Assembly (NCBI GenBank): GCA_934307185.1 | Contig: CAKRCJ010000027.1 | Location: 1-14,910 of the forward strand | Direction: 5' to 3' | Source of the DNA: an uncultured Roseburia sp. | GTDB lineage: Bacteria > Bacillota > Clostridia > Lachnospirales > Lachnospiraceae | Length of the DNA: 14,910 nucleotides | Part shown: positions 7,314 to 14,623 of the stretch, in pieces | How the letters are laid out: the number at the start of each line of letters is the position of its first letter | How positions within the stretch are numbered: the first letter of the stretch is position 1 | The notes under the pieces: generated by a model | Told to the model about the DNA's origin: nothing | Seen by the model: the letters and a program-made list of their open reading frames with translations, nothing else | Database searches by the model: none | Translations under genes and position numbers: made by a program

Positions 7314-7341
7314 GTAATATGGCACAAAGTCTGATTTGCAA
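7314..7341 (-). promoter_or_regulatory. Candidate promoter of the Rieske oxidoreductase gene
   Basis: Minus-strand TTGCAA (7336-7341), a 16-bp spacer and TATTAC (7314-7319), about 40 bp before the ATG. The match is moderate and no competing site is clearly better. Confidence 0.35.
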
Positions 7342-7423
7342 TCTTATCCTTAGTATTGGTCCGTTTTGGAAAAATATACTACTGACACCCGAAATGCATA
7401 TGCAAATTATTTTCGTCTTGAAA

Positions 7424-7442
7424 TATTTTGATTATCAAAATA
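7424..7442. promoter_or_regulatory. FabT-like operator, upstream copy
   Basis: TATTTTGAT-T-ATCAAAATA is a perfect 19-bp palindrome with a single central base. It ends 3 bp before the degV -35 box. Its core TTTGATTATCAAA matches, from memory, the operator of the MarR-family fatty-acid regulator FabT of streptococci and lactococci. Confidence 0.65.
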
Positions 7443-7445
7443 CTA

Positions 7446-7474
7446 TTGACATCTGCACCGGAATAGGATATAGT
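7446..7474 (+). promoter_or_regulatory. Promoter of degV
   Basis: Perfect TTGACA (7446-7451), a 17-bp spacer and TATAGT (7469-7474), predicting a start near 7481. It is flanked by two copies of the TTTGATTATCAAA palindrome, which would place a bound repressor on both sides of RNA polymerase. Confidence 0.8.
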
Positions 7475-7480
7475 CTGAAA

Positions 7481-7499
7481 TAGTTTGATTATCAAAGTA
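7481..7499. promoter_or_regulatory. FabT-like operator, downstream copy
   Basis: TAGTTTGAT-T-ATCAAAGTA repeats the core of the upstream operator, with one mismatched base pair in the outer arms. It covers the predicted transcription start and lies 57 bp (centre to centre) from the first copy. Confidence 0.65.
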
Positions 7500-7518
7500 T
7501 CAGAAATGGAGATTTATT

Positions 7519-8373
7519 ATGAGTGTACGAATTATCATTGACTCTGCATCTGACCTTACAAAAGAGCAGGCAGATAAATTAGCATTAGACTTTTTACCTT
7601 TAAAAACGATTTTTGGAGAAGAAGAATATCTTGATGGCATCACCTTAAGCCATGAGCAATTTTATGAAAAACTGATTGAAAGTGACTGTCTGCCTACAAC
7701 AAGCCAGATTGCACCGCATGATTTTGAACAGCTTTACGAAGATGTGAAAAAGAAAGGCGACACGGCAGTTGTTATCACCCTCTCTTCAAAGCTTTCCGGT
7801 ACTTTTCAGAGTGCAAATATTGCTTTGGAGGGCTACGAGGACTGCGTCCGTATCGTAGACAGCGAAAACGTATGTCTCGGCGAACAAATTCTTATCATGT
7901 ATGCCTGCCGTCTAAGAGAGAGCGGTCTTTCCACCTGTGAAATTGCAGACGCATTAAACCAGAAGAAAAAAGATGTACGCGTTCTCGCACTTCTTGACAC
8001 CTTAGAATATTTAAAACGTGGCGGACGTATTTCAAAAACGGCTGCTTTTGCAGGAAATCTGCTGTCCATCAAGCCGGTAATCGCCATTATAGACGGTGAA
8101 GTTTCAGTCCTTGGAAAAGCAAGAGGCTCTAAAAACGGCTGCAATATGCTCCGCGAAGAAGTTGCAAAGTGTCACGGTATTGATTTTTCGATGCCGCTCT
8201 GCCTCGGTTACACCGGACTTGATGATACGCTGTTGCAGAAATACATAAAAGACAATTCAGACCTCTGGGTATCTGAAGTAAATGAATTACCAATTAGTTC
8301 GATTGGAAGTACGATTGGAACACATACCGGACCTGGGGGAATTTGTGTAGCGTTCTTCTGTAAAAATGAATGA
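7519..8373 (+). CDS. DegV family (FakB-type) fatty-acid-binding protein
   Basis: A 284-residue DegV-fold protein. It has the N-terminal DSASDL strand-loop, the ligand-loop motif PTTSQ (residues 59-63) and SGTFQSA (92-98), which in characterised FakB proteins bind the carboxylate of a fatty acid. FakB proteins present exogenous fatty acids to the kinase FakA for acyl-phosphate formation and phospholipid synthesis. FakA is not in this window. GGAG lies 8 nt before the ATG. The promoter is bracketed by two FabT-like palindromes, which independently ties the gene to lipid metabolism. It converges with the sensor kinase gene across 39 bp, where no clear terminator is visible. Confidence 0.92.
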   Translation: MSVRIIIDSASDLTKEQADKLALDFLPLKTIFGEEEYLDGITLSHEQFYEKLIESDCLPTTSQIAPHDFEQLYEDVKKKGDTAVVITLSSKLSGTFQSANIALEGYEDCVRIVDSENVCLGEQILIMYACRLRESGLSTCEIADALNQKKKDVRVLALLDTLEYLKRGGRISKTAAFAGNLLSIKPVIAIIDGEVSVLGKARGSKNGCNMLREEVAKCHGIDFSMPLCLGYTGLDDTLLQKYIKDNSDLWVSEVNELPISSIGSTIGTHTGPGGICVAFFCKNE

Positions 8374-8412
8374 GCTGGAGGTCAGTGAAAAATAACTTTC
8401 TTTGCCTGCGAC

Positions 8413-9798
8413 TCATACTTCACTTATTTTTATCAAACAGGATACCTCGGCGCCCACTTTCGCATGATTGGAAAATAAAAGCACTCCGCCCTGCTCTTGT
8501 AAAAACTTTTTTGCGATTGCAAGCCCGAGCCCCTGATGATTTTTATTATGTCTGCTCGCATCACCACTGTAAAATTCTTTATCCGCATACGCTAAATCTT
8601 TTTGTGAAAATCCCATGCCATAATCACGAACCACTGCTTCCATGTATTTTTGATTTTCTCTCTCACACAGCTTTATCCAAACTTCAATTCCGTGTGCTAT
8701 GTCCGTATGCTCTGCCGCATTACTTACCACATTTTTCCACGCTCTTAAAATATTTTCCTGATTGCAGTATATATTACCGTTTAATTTTTCTGTCCGAAAG
8801 ACCACCGGTATTTTTTCTGCTGCTGCAAGCTGCATGGCTGCATCTTTTAGCTTTTCCCCCATTGCTTCACAGGAAAGAACCTCTTTGTGCTGCGTAGAAT
8901 ATTTTCCATATAAAACCTGCCGCATACGCTCTAAATACTGTTCGATATTACTCACATTTTCCAAAATATCATCTGCACACTCTGTATTTTCCGGCGTCAG
9001 TTCTTCCTCCGATAAAAGCTCTGCGTTTCCTTTAATAATGGTGAGCGGTGTTTTTATATCATGGGTCAAAGCCGATAACTGTTCTTTTTTCTGCTGCTCT
9101 AAGTCCCATTGTTCTTTTAAGGAAGATTTTAAGGCATCTTTCATTTTGGAAAAGGATAACATTACCTCATCAATTTCTTTTATCTGTGATGTTCCTGTTT
9201 CAAATTCCAAATCGTTTTGCGCAATTTTTTCTGTAATCTTTCGCAGTTCTTCCAACTGACGGTTGATTTTTTTTGCAAACTTTCCGGAAAGCAGTATCGC
9301 ATTCACAAAAAACAGCACAGCGTCCAGAAAAAACGACATCAGTTCTGGCGGCGGAAGTGTCTGATTTAATTTTTCTGAACGATACCTCATATACAGGCTG
9401 TACTTTACGATACAGATATTTCCATTCTCCTGTTGGATTGTGCGGTAATAATTGCCCTGCGAGGCATAGTTGTTATTATTTTTATACTGGGTCCATGCAT
9501 TTTTCTGTTCTTTTTCTGTAAAATTTCCTGATAACCATTGCCCTTTTCCATCATAAATTCCGTAAGTACAGCCCTCCGGTATCCAGTTTTCCGGCGACAT
9601 CCCTGCGCTTTGCAGCTGCTGCACATGCGCCGACAACTGATTCTCCGCATAATTGGCGGGCAGCGTCAGCCCGACAGCCGAGCCAAAAAACAAAAGCAGC
9701 ACACCTGCTATCAGAATAAAAATCGTATTGACGCAAAATAAAACCGCAAATTGTAAAAATAATCCGGCGAGTGTTCTCGTTTTTCTTTTTATTTCCAT
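8413..9798 (-). CDS. Sensor histidine kinase of the peptide-resistance module
   Basis: Membrane histidine kinase, 461 residues from the ATG at 9798. TM1 is at about 13-44, an extracellular sensor of about 105 residues follows, and TM2 is at about 154-172. A HAMP-like linker leads to the H-box with phospho-accepting His246 (THDIKTP), then an N-box with N356/N360 (NVVSNAAEH), DYGMG (392-396) and GLGLA (423-427). The large extracellular loop differs from BceS-type kinases and resembles LanK/CprK-type sensors. An ATG at 9816 is also in frame, but GGGGG lies about 12 nt before 9798. The gene overlaps the regulator by 10 nt, so they are translationally coupled. It is the last gene of the five-gene minus-strand operon. 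The ligand is probably an antimicrobial peptide (inference from context). Confidence 0.9.
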   Translation of the reverse strand: MEIKRKTRTLAGLFLQFAVLFCVNTIFILIAGVLLLFFGSAVGLTLPANYAENQLSAHVQQLQSAGMSPENWIPEGCTYGIYDGKGQWLSGNFTEKEQKNAWTQYKNNNNYASQGNYYRTIQQENGNICIVKYSLYMRYRSEKLNQTLPPPELMSFFLDAVLFFVNAILLSGKFAKKINRQLEELRKITEKIAQNDLEFETGTSQIKEIDEVMLSFSKMKDALKSSLKEQWDLEQQKKEQLSALTHDIKTPLTIIKGNAELLSEEELTPENTECADDILENVSNIEQYLERMRQVLYGKYSTQHKEVLSCEAMGEKLKDAAMQLAAAEKIPVVFRTEKLNGNIYCNQENILRAWKNVVSNAAEHTDIAHGIEVWIKLCERENQKYMEAVVRDYGMGFSQKDLAYADKEFYSGDASRHNKNHQGLGLAIAKKFLQEQGGVLLFSNHAKVGAEVSCLIKISEV

Positions 9799-10448
9799 CG
9801 ATAACCAATCCCCCATACTGTCTCTATCGGATTAATGCCAAATTTCTGGAATTTTGCACGAATATTTTTCACATGCTCTGTAATTGCCGAGCTGTTGCTC
9901 TCACCATCAAAGCCAAACACATGCTCTAAAATACGTTCTTTAGAAAACACCTGCCCATGATTTAACGCCAAAAATTCACAGATTGTATATTCTGCTTTTG
10001 TGAACAACAGTTCGTTTTCCTGGACAAAAATTTTTCGCTCCTGCATGGAAAAACGCACATCGCCAATACATATCGTGTGCGTTTTCTCCCTGTATTCGCG
10101 TCTGATATGTGCCGACACCCTTGCCCGGAGTTCTCCAATGCCAAACGGCTTTGTAATATAATCATCTCCGCCGACACCAAGCCCTCTCATCAAATCTTTT
10201 TCCTCGGTTTTTGCCGTGAGAAATAAAATCGGGCAGTCCACCTCTGCCCTGATTTTTTCACACAATGTAAAACCGTCAATGCCTGGCATCATCACATCCA
10301 AAAGAATGAGCTGATATTTTTGTAAATTTTTTTCGTCCAACTGCAAGGGGTCAGACAAAACCGTGACAGCATACCCTTCTTTTGAAAGCGCTTTTTTTAT
10401 TACCGATAAAATACCTTCGTCATCGTCAATTGCCAATATTTCAATCAT
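9789..10448 (-). CDS. OmpR-family response regulator
   Basis: A 219-residue two-domain regulator. The receiver domain (1-118) has acidic residues D8-D10, phospho-acceptor D51 (LILLDVMMPG), T78 and K100. The C-terminal OmpR/PhoB winged helix (about 125-219) ends in the typical VWGIGYRW hairpin. The ATG at 10448 is preferred over 10466 because the protein then begins with the usual strand before DDD, and AGGGA lies upstream. It overlaps the end of the second permease by 8 nt. It probably activates the transporter operon through the direct repeats at 12818-12844, since OmpR-family proteins bind such head-to-tail sites. Confidence 0.94.
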   Translation of the reverse strand: MIEILAIDDDEGILSVIKKALSKEGYAVTVLSDPLQLDEKNLQKYQLILLDVMMPGIDGFTLCEKIRAEVDCPILFLTAKTEEKDLMRGLGVGGDDYITKPFGIGELRARVSAHIRREYREKTHTICIGDVRFSMQERKIFVQENELLFTKAEYTICEFLALNHGQVFSKERILEHVFGFDGESNSSAITEHVKNIRAKFQKFGINPIETVWGIGYRWK

Positions 10449-11205
10449 TGCACTGTCTTCCCTCATAATGATAAAACCTTATTCCAATTATGACACAGAT
10501 TATAAGCAGGAGCAATGGACAAATCAACACTGTTTTTTTGAGTTCCGGCAAATATACACTGCTCATTTCCTCGCGGTAAAATATATTTGCCATAAGACCA
10601 ATTCCCCTTGCGCTCCACGTACACGGAAAAAACTGCCACCTTCCATTTCCAAGTCCGGTAAGCATTAATGCTGAAAAGATTGTTTCCACCACTCCGCTAC
10701 ATTCGGACGCTGTCTTTGAAAACAGCAGACTAACGCTTATATGCTCTAAATATAAAGGAATACTTCCGAAAAAAAGAAACACCGAAAGCAAAAGATAATC
10801 GCCTCCTGCAAGCCCTTCTTTGTTTAACAGGAAATGATAACCCAGTCCAAAAAGAATGATGGCTCCTGCAATTGCAATGACACCAAGCCCAATAAGAACA
10901 ATACATTTTACCGCAAACGCCTGCCATTTTTTCTGATAACCTCCAAGGAACACCTGAAAATGGTTCTGTTCCTCCAGTCCGATATTTTCTGCACATACTA
11001 TACTTATCACGAAGGGAAGGGCAATCGCGATAAGCTCTAAAAATGCCGTTATCTGCCCGAGTTCATTTGCTCTTGTATGCCGGTAATACAGTAAAACAAT
11101 CCCACTTGCAAGCACTGGCATTGCTACGTGAAGCGGGAATAAAAATGTATGCTTCATTTTTAGCAGCTCCGCCTGTGCCCTGCGGATAAGTTTTTTCATT
11201 TTCAT
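10441..11205 (-). CDS. Lantibiotic-immunity ABC permease, second subunit (MutG/LanG-like)
   Basis: A 254-residue membrane protein with about six hydrophobic segments. The N-terminal AQAELLKMKHTFLFPLHV, the middle EEQNHFQVFLGG and the late GNGRWQFFPCTWSARG resemble the MutG/LanG permease of lantibiotic self-immunity exporters. It would pair with the permease encoded just upstream. The ATG at 11205 overlaps the preceding stop (TGATG), with AGGAAGG 5 nt upstream. A GTG at 11208 also opens the frame. These exporters expel peptides such as nisin or nukacin from the membrane. The actual substrate here is unknown. Confidence 0.85.
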   Translation of the reverse strand: MKMKKLIRRAQAELLKMKHTFLFPLHVAMPVLASGIVLLYYRHTRANELGQITAFLELIAIALPFVISIVCAENIGLEEQNHFQVFLGGYQKKWQAFAVKCIVLIGLGVIAIAGAIILFGLGYHFLLNKEGLAGGDYLLLSVFLFFGSIPLYLEHISVSLLFSKTASECSGVVETIFSALMLTGLGNGRWQFFPCTWSARGIGLMANIFYREEMSSVYLPELKKTVLICPLLLLIICVIIGIRFYHYEGRQCND

Positions 11206-11999
11206 CACCCTTCCTTTCGTTCATTTACAGATGCCGTCTGCTTTTGAAACCATTTTCTGCTATAAAGCCAGCCTATCAAAAACCACACAATTGCAGAAAG
11301 TATTCCAATCCAAAGACCACTTATCTCCCCAAGCTCCGGCGAATAAGTCAACTGTCCCGGTTCAAACAGTAATCCATTCGGCAGCACCTTTATAAGAGGA
11401 CACATGACACGCGCAGTAATTGCGCCCGGAAACAGGAAAAAGTACGGCTTTAATGAAACGATTGCGGAAAGCACTGTATAGATTCCCATATGAAGGATTA
11501 ACATGAGAAATGTTCCTATTTTCTGTGATAAAAACAGGCAAAACGGTATCATCCACAAAGTTGTGAGCCACAAAACGAGTGCTGTCAGAAGCTGTGTTCC
11601 AAAAGTTATGGAAGCTCTCATCTGCTGCTTAAAAATATGCTCGATTAAATTTTCTCCCAAAACAATTAAAACCGTCAGCACAATTACTGATATCCCAGAG
11701 AACACTGCGCCGACAGCAATTTTTGCATCCCAGATTTTCTCCATTTTGCATGGCAGCGACCAGATAGTATAATTCTTTTTCACTTTATCTTTTCTTCCGA
11801 TGATGCTGCACAAAATACCTAAAACCCCAGGATAAATTCCGATGTACCACCAGTTATAAGCATCTACTGAAAAATAGGAACCCATCAGCCATGCCGAAAG
11901 AAACACAGTAAGTAACGGCATGAAAATGATAATTGGCCGCACCGGCGTATGACAGTATTTTAATTTTTCTGCCTGAAAAAAAGAATACTTTTGTTTCAT
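11205..11999 (-). CDS. Lantibiotic-immunity ABC permease, first subunit (MutE/EpiE-like)
   Basis: A 264-residue membrane protein with about six hydrophobic stretches. The N-terminal FFQAEKLKYCHTPVRP (cytoplasmic amphipathic start), the extracellular YNWWYIGIYPG after TM1 and the following short loop with charged residues are characteristic of MutE/EpiE/LanE permeases. Its ATG overlaps the ATPase stop by 4 nt (ATGA), as expected for subunits made in fixed ratio. Its own stop is shared with the start of the next permease. The family identity comes from segment resemblance and gene order, not from a search. Confidence 0.86.
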   Translation of the reverse strand: MKQKYSFFQAEKLKYCHTPVRPIIIFMPLLTVFLSAWLMGSYFSVDAYNWWYIGIYPGVLGILCSIIGRKDKVKKNYTIWSLPCKMEKIWDAKIAVGAVFSGISVIVLTVLIVLGENLIEHIFKQQMRASITFGTQLLTALVLWLTTLWMIPFCLFLSQKIGTFLMLILHMGIYTVLSAIVSLKPYFFLFPGAITARVMCPLIKVLPNGLLFEPGQLTYSPELGEISGLWIGILSAIVWFLIGWLYSRKWFQKQTASVNERKEG

Positions 12000-12718
12000 C
12001 TGCTTTTCCCTCCTTTTGCCTGCACCCTGCTGTTCTTTACAACCTCCATAAATAATTCTTCTAAGTTCTCCTGTTCTGCCACCTTTCCCTCAAAGCTTAA
12101 TCTTCCATTTGAAATAATTCCAATATTATCTGCAATCAGTTGTATTTCACTTAAAATATGGCTGGAAATGATTACTGTAATTCCCTTTTGCGGAAAGCTT
12201 CTGATAAGCTCGCGCAATTCCTGTATTCCAAGCGGGTCTAATCCATTAATCGGCTCGTCAAGCACCAGTAGCTTTGGATTGTTCAAAAGTGCAAGACCTA
12301 TTCCCAGTCTCTGCTTCATGCCAAGTGAAAAAGCTCCGGCTTTTTTCTTCCCTGTATCCGCAATATCTACAGTTGTAAGTATGTCATTTATCCGTTCCTC
12401 ATCAATTCCGAGAAGCAGTGCGCGCACTTTCATGTTCTCCCAGGCAGTCAGATTTTCATAAATGGGCGGTGTCTCAATTAATGCACCGATTTCCTCCAAA
12501 TCTGCCCGTGACCATTGATGTCCGTCAAATAAAATTTCGCCCGACGTCGGCCTTAACAGCCCCGTCATTGTTTTTAATAGTGTGGATTTTCCGGCACCGT
12601 TTGGTCCTAACAGTCCATAAACACAATTTTTTGGAATTTTCATTGTGATGTCTTTTAGCACTGTCTGCCCTTTAAATTGTCTGGATAGATTTCTTGTTTC
12701 TATCATAGTTTGTTGCAT
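11996..12718 (-). CDS. Lantibiotic-immunity ABC transporter ATPase (LanF/CprA-like)
   Basis: A 240-residue ABC nucleotide-binding subunit. Walker A GPNGAGKST is at 38-46, signature FSLGM at 130-134, Walker B LLVLDEP at 150-156, the D-loop follows, and switch histidine H187 lies in SSHILSE. At the Q-loop position the residue is E82 (LIETPP) instead of glutamine. This 'E-loop' is a reported hallmark of lantibiotic-immunity LanF ATPases, and it separates this protein from BceA-type transporters. AAGGAGG precedes the ATG by about 8 nt. It is the first gene of ATPase-permease-permease-regulator-kinase, the set of functions found in C. difficile CprABC with CprK/CprR. No lantibiotic precursor or modification gene is present, so defence against peptides made by others is likely. 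Confidence 0.93.
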   Translation of the reverse strand: MQQTMIETRNLSRQFKGQTVLKDITMKIPKNCVYGLLGPNGAGKSTLLKTMTGLLRPTSGEILFDGHQWSRADLEEIGALIETPPIYENLTAWENMKVRALLLGIDEERINDILTTVDIADTGKKKAGAFSLGMKQRLGIGLALLNNPKLLVLDEPINGLDPLGIQELRELIRSFPQKGITVIISSHILSEIQLIADNIGIISNGRLSFEGKVAEQENLEELFMEVVKNSRVQAKGGKSR

Positions 12719-12730
12719 TTTAAATCCTCC

Positions 12731-12784
12731 TTATTTCCTGCTTGCAAAATGTACTGAAAAATATATGTTGTCTTTTGAGTGCAT
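12731..12784 (-). CDS. Possible 17-residue leader peptide (weak)
   Basis: In the predicted ~85-nt leader of the transporter operon, an ATG at 12784 opens a 17-codon frame rich in polar residues. It ends in TAA within the Shine-Dalgarno region of the ATPase gene (TAAGGAGG). AGAGG lies about 13 nt upstream of the ATG. This could be a leader peptide coupled to the ATPase, or chance. No conservation can be judged from one sequence. Confidence 0.2.
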   Translation of the reverse strand: MHSKDNIYFSVHFASRK

Positions 12785-12809
12785 ATTTGCAATTGCCTCT
12801 TTAAAAATC

Positions 12810-12844
12810 AGTATAAAAAGGAATTCTAAGGAATTTATAAGGAT
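12810..12844 (-). promoter_or_regulatory. Activator-dependent promoter with three direct repeats for the ABC/two-component operon
   Basis: On the minus strand a good -10 box TATACT (12810-12815) has no matching -35 (ATAAAT at 17 bp). Instead, head-to-tail copies of AATTCCTT occupy the -35 region: 12818-12825, 12828-12835 and a partial copy at 12839-12844, spaced 10 and 11 bp apart. Tandem sites at helical-turn spacing are the usual target of OmpR-family regulators such as the one encoded in this operon. The predicted transcription start is near 12803. Confidence 0.55.
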
Positions 12845-13045
12845 GGGGATTTTTTTATTAATTTACGATAATGTCCCATTCACTAAACTATTTTTTGTGT
12901 TCCGACAAGTAGAACACTTTAGATAACATCATTTTAAATAAGTATCCAGCAATACTTCCATTATACTTTTACCATATAATCATTCTTACAAAATATCATT
13001 TTTGTGGATTCATTGCTATTTTAATCATTTTTTTAATTTTTTTAA
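12845..13045. other. AT-rich intergenic spacer with two inverted repeats
   Basis: No gene is seen. It contains GTGTTC-N9-GAACAC (12897-12917) and AAGTAT-N6-ATACTT (12940-12957), both perfect 6-bp arms that could be operators. There is also a TATAAT-like hexamer on the minus strand (12960-12965) without a clear -35. Otherwise it is low-complexity A/T sequence separating the transporter operon from the divergently transcribed Abi locus. Confidence 0.4.
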
Positions 13046-13074
13046 TTGACTATACTCATTTTTTATCATATAAT
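13046..13074 (+). promoter_or_regulatory. Promoter upstream of the palindromic element and Abi locus
   Basis: TTGACT (13046-13051), a 17-bp spacer and perfect TATAAT (13069-13074) predict a start near 13081, at the foot of the long palindrome. The -10 box lies inside the left 13-bp direct repeat. The right copy of that repeat (13287-13299) carries the same TATAAT but lacks a -35. Confidence 0.7.
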
Positions 13075-13299
13075 ATAGGCGTTTGCGAAACTCAATTTTA
13101 GTCTGTTAAAATTGTGAAAAATAAACAAAATCAACGAAGACCCGCTCTCGCTGCCTGCCGCTCGCAGCGGTACTAAGCGACCAAAATACGGTCGCTTAGT
13201 ACCGGCGGCGTCAGAAGCATCTTCTTATGATTTTATTTATTTTTCACAATTAAATTTACTTCTTCTATGAGTTTCGTAATCACCTATTATCATATAATA
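13063..13299. repeat. Exact 13-bp direct repeats flanking the palindrome
   Basis: TTATCATATAATA occurs at 13063-13075 and 13287-13299, directly abutting both ends of the palindromic element (TAGG... and ...CCTA). This is the arrangement expected of a target-site duplication, although 13 bp is long for most insertion sequences and the sequence is AT-rich. Confidence 0.6.
13076..13286. mobile_element. MITE-like 211-bp imperfect palindrome (alternatively a structured leader/ncRNA)
   Basis: The ends are imperfect inverted repeats (about 15 of 18 bases), including CGAAACTCA / TGAGTTTCG. Inside lie 24-nt arms (13110-13133 and 13228-13251, one mismatch), then GAAGA/TCTTC, and a central perfect 14-bp hairpin (13169-13182 / 13190-13203) with a 7-nt loop. 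The core (13141-13210) is GC-rich, unlike the very AT-rich surroundings. It has no coding capacity. Flanking 13-bp direct repeats favour a non-autonomous mobile element. The promoter firing into it would also produce a highly structured RNA leader for the two genes downstream. Confidence 0.6.
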
Positions 13300-13316
13300 A
13301 TGAAAAAGAAAACACT

Positions 13317-13736
13317 ATGGAAAATTTATCAAATGCTCAACTCATAAAAGAACTTTATAAACAGCTACTTTCAGATTACAAGGAACATTCCCGCATTGAA
13401 CTATTTACATTTGCAAGAAATAACTCTACAATTAATTTCACTGAAGGAATGCTTGCAGGAGCGCTCCGTACCTTAGTCACTGATACTGATGAATACAAAT
13501 GTATTCACAGAGGCTGGTATCAAAAGCAATCGCAGAAAGATATTCCACAAAAATCATGCTCTTTAATCCAAGAATATGAAAATATTTTAGATGATACATT
13601 AAAAAAATGTAAAAGTATAACGTCCAATCCCTTTGAAATTATGAAAATGTCCTCCAATGACATCGAAAAGATGCAGAATATTTCTAACTGCCTTGATACA
13701 ATTTCCAAAACATTAATAGAAATTAGCAAAAATTAA
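13317..13736 (+). CDS. Hypothetical protein, possible winged-helix partner of the Abi protein
   Basis: 139 residues, no signal peptide or membrane segment. Residues about 5-70 look like a small winged-helix DNA-binding fold: a helix (NAQLIKELYKQLL), FTEGMLAGALRTLV as a possible recognition helix, and a closing KCIHRGWYQK wing. The remainder (about 85-139) is helical and polar with coiled-coil character. This is pattern reading, not a family match. Before the ATG there is only AAAAAGAAAA, with no clear Shine-Dalgarno sequence. It precedes the Abi gene by 56 nt on the same strand, so an antitoxin or regulatory role is plausible but unproven. Base composition is much more AT-rich than the metabolic genes in this window, consistent with horizontal acquisition. 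Confidence 0.7.
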   Translation: MENLSNAQLIKELYKQLLSDYKEHSRIELFTFARNNSTINFTEGMLAGALRTLVTDTDEYKCIHRGWYQKQSQKDIPQKSCSLIQEYENILDDTLKKCKSITSNPFEIMKMSSNDIEKMQNISNCLDTISKTLIEISKN

Positions 13737-13792
13737 TTTTTAATCATTTTAAATTAAAAATATACCTTTACAGATACAGAAAGAAACTTTTT

Positions 13793-14623
13793 ATGAAAAA
13801 TATAAACTCCAAGCCAAAACAAACTGCTGGACAATTAGTTACCAAAATGAAAATTGAAAAGGGAATTTATTTTAAATACATCTCTGAGACTGAAGCCGAA
13901 GATTATCTTACAAATATTAATAATTATCTGCGAACAGCCTCATACCGAAAAAATTATCAAAAATATACAAATGGCATTAATAAAGGAAAATATATAGATT
14001 TAGATTTTGCTTATTTGCAGGAATTATCCACATTGGATATGCATTTCCGTTTTATTGTTATGAAAATGTGTTCCGATATTGAGCATGACCTGAAAGTGAA
14101 AATTTTAAAAGATATAGAAAATGATACCACTACCGATGGCTACGACATTGTAAAAGATTTTTTATCCAACAATATCTACATTATTGGTAAACTTGAGGCT
14201 ACAAGCACTTCACCATTTACCGGCAGTCTCGTCAATAAATATTTTTCTATTCAACAGATGAAAAATCCTCTCAGTCAAAAATTTGAAAATAAAATTATTG
14301 CTTATGATGATTGCCCTGTGTGGGTACTATTAGAACTTCTTACTTTTGGAGATTTCATACGATTCTATCATTTTTATTATTCTTCCAGAAATTTTTCCAA
14401 ATTATCAATGTCTACAATAAACTTAATCAAACATCTACGAAATGCGTCTGCACATAACAACTGTATTTTTTCAGATTTAACAGCCGGAACTTCAAGAGCT
14501 CCACGGGAAATAAGCCAGGAAATATCGAAAATAACCTGTATTAGTTCTAATCAGCGTAAGAAAAAACTTTCCTGTAGACCAGTGTTGGAATTTACCTGCC
14601 TGCTCTATGCTTATAAAAAGTAG
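13793..14623 (+). pseudogene. Abi_2 (AbiD/AbiF-like) HEPN-motif protein, C-terminus in another frame
   Basis: 276 residues as read. The N-terminal segment (EDYLTNINNYLR), the middle YIDLDFAYLQELSTLDMHFR and the late CPVWVLLELLTFGDFIRFY resemble Abi_2 abortive-infection proteins. These carry a HEPN-type R-x4-H ribonuclease motif, here R216-NASA-H221. The frame stops at TAG (14621) straight after AAAAAG. The -1 frame opens exactly there and runs 51 further codons from 14623 to TAA at 14776-14778 (SDKVKYHRIKELKELFFHRMP...), which looks like the normal Abi_2 C-terminus. Joined, the protein would be about 328 residues, in the family's usual range. Possible explanations are a one-base deletion in an A-run, a sequencing error, or -1 slippage at A-AAG. 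The HEPN motif lies before the break. The start has only a weak ribosome binding site. Confidence 0.8.

Noticed and set aside
8374..8431. AAAAATAA / TTATTTTT pairing as a shared terminator between degV and the kinase gene
   Set aside because: The stem is all A-U with a long loop and overlaps the kinase coding end, so it is unlikely to terminate efficiently.
8370..8897. Plus-strand open frame overlapping the end of the sensor kinase
   Set aside because: It is antisense to clear kinase catalytic motifs (N-box, DYGMG, GLGLA) and shows no recognisable protein features.
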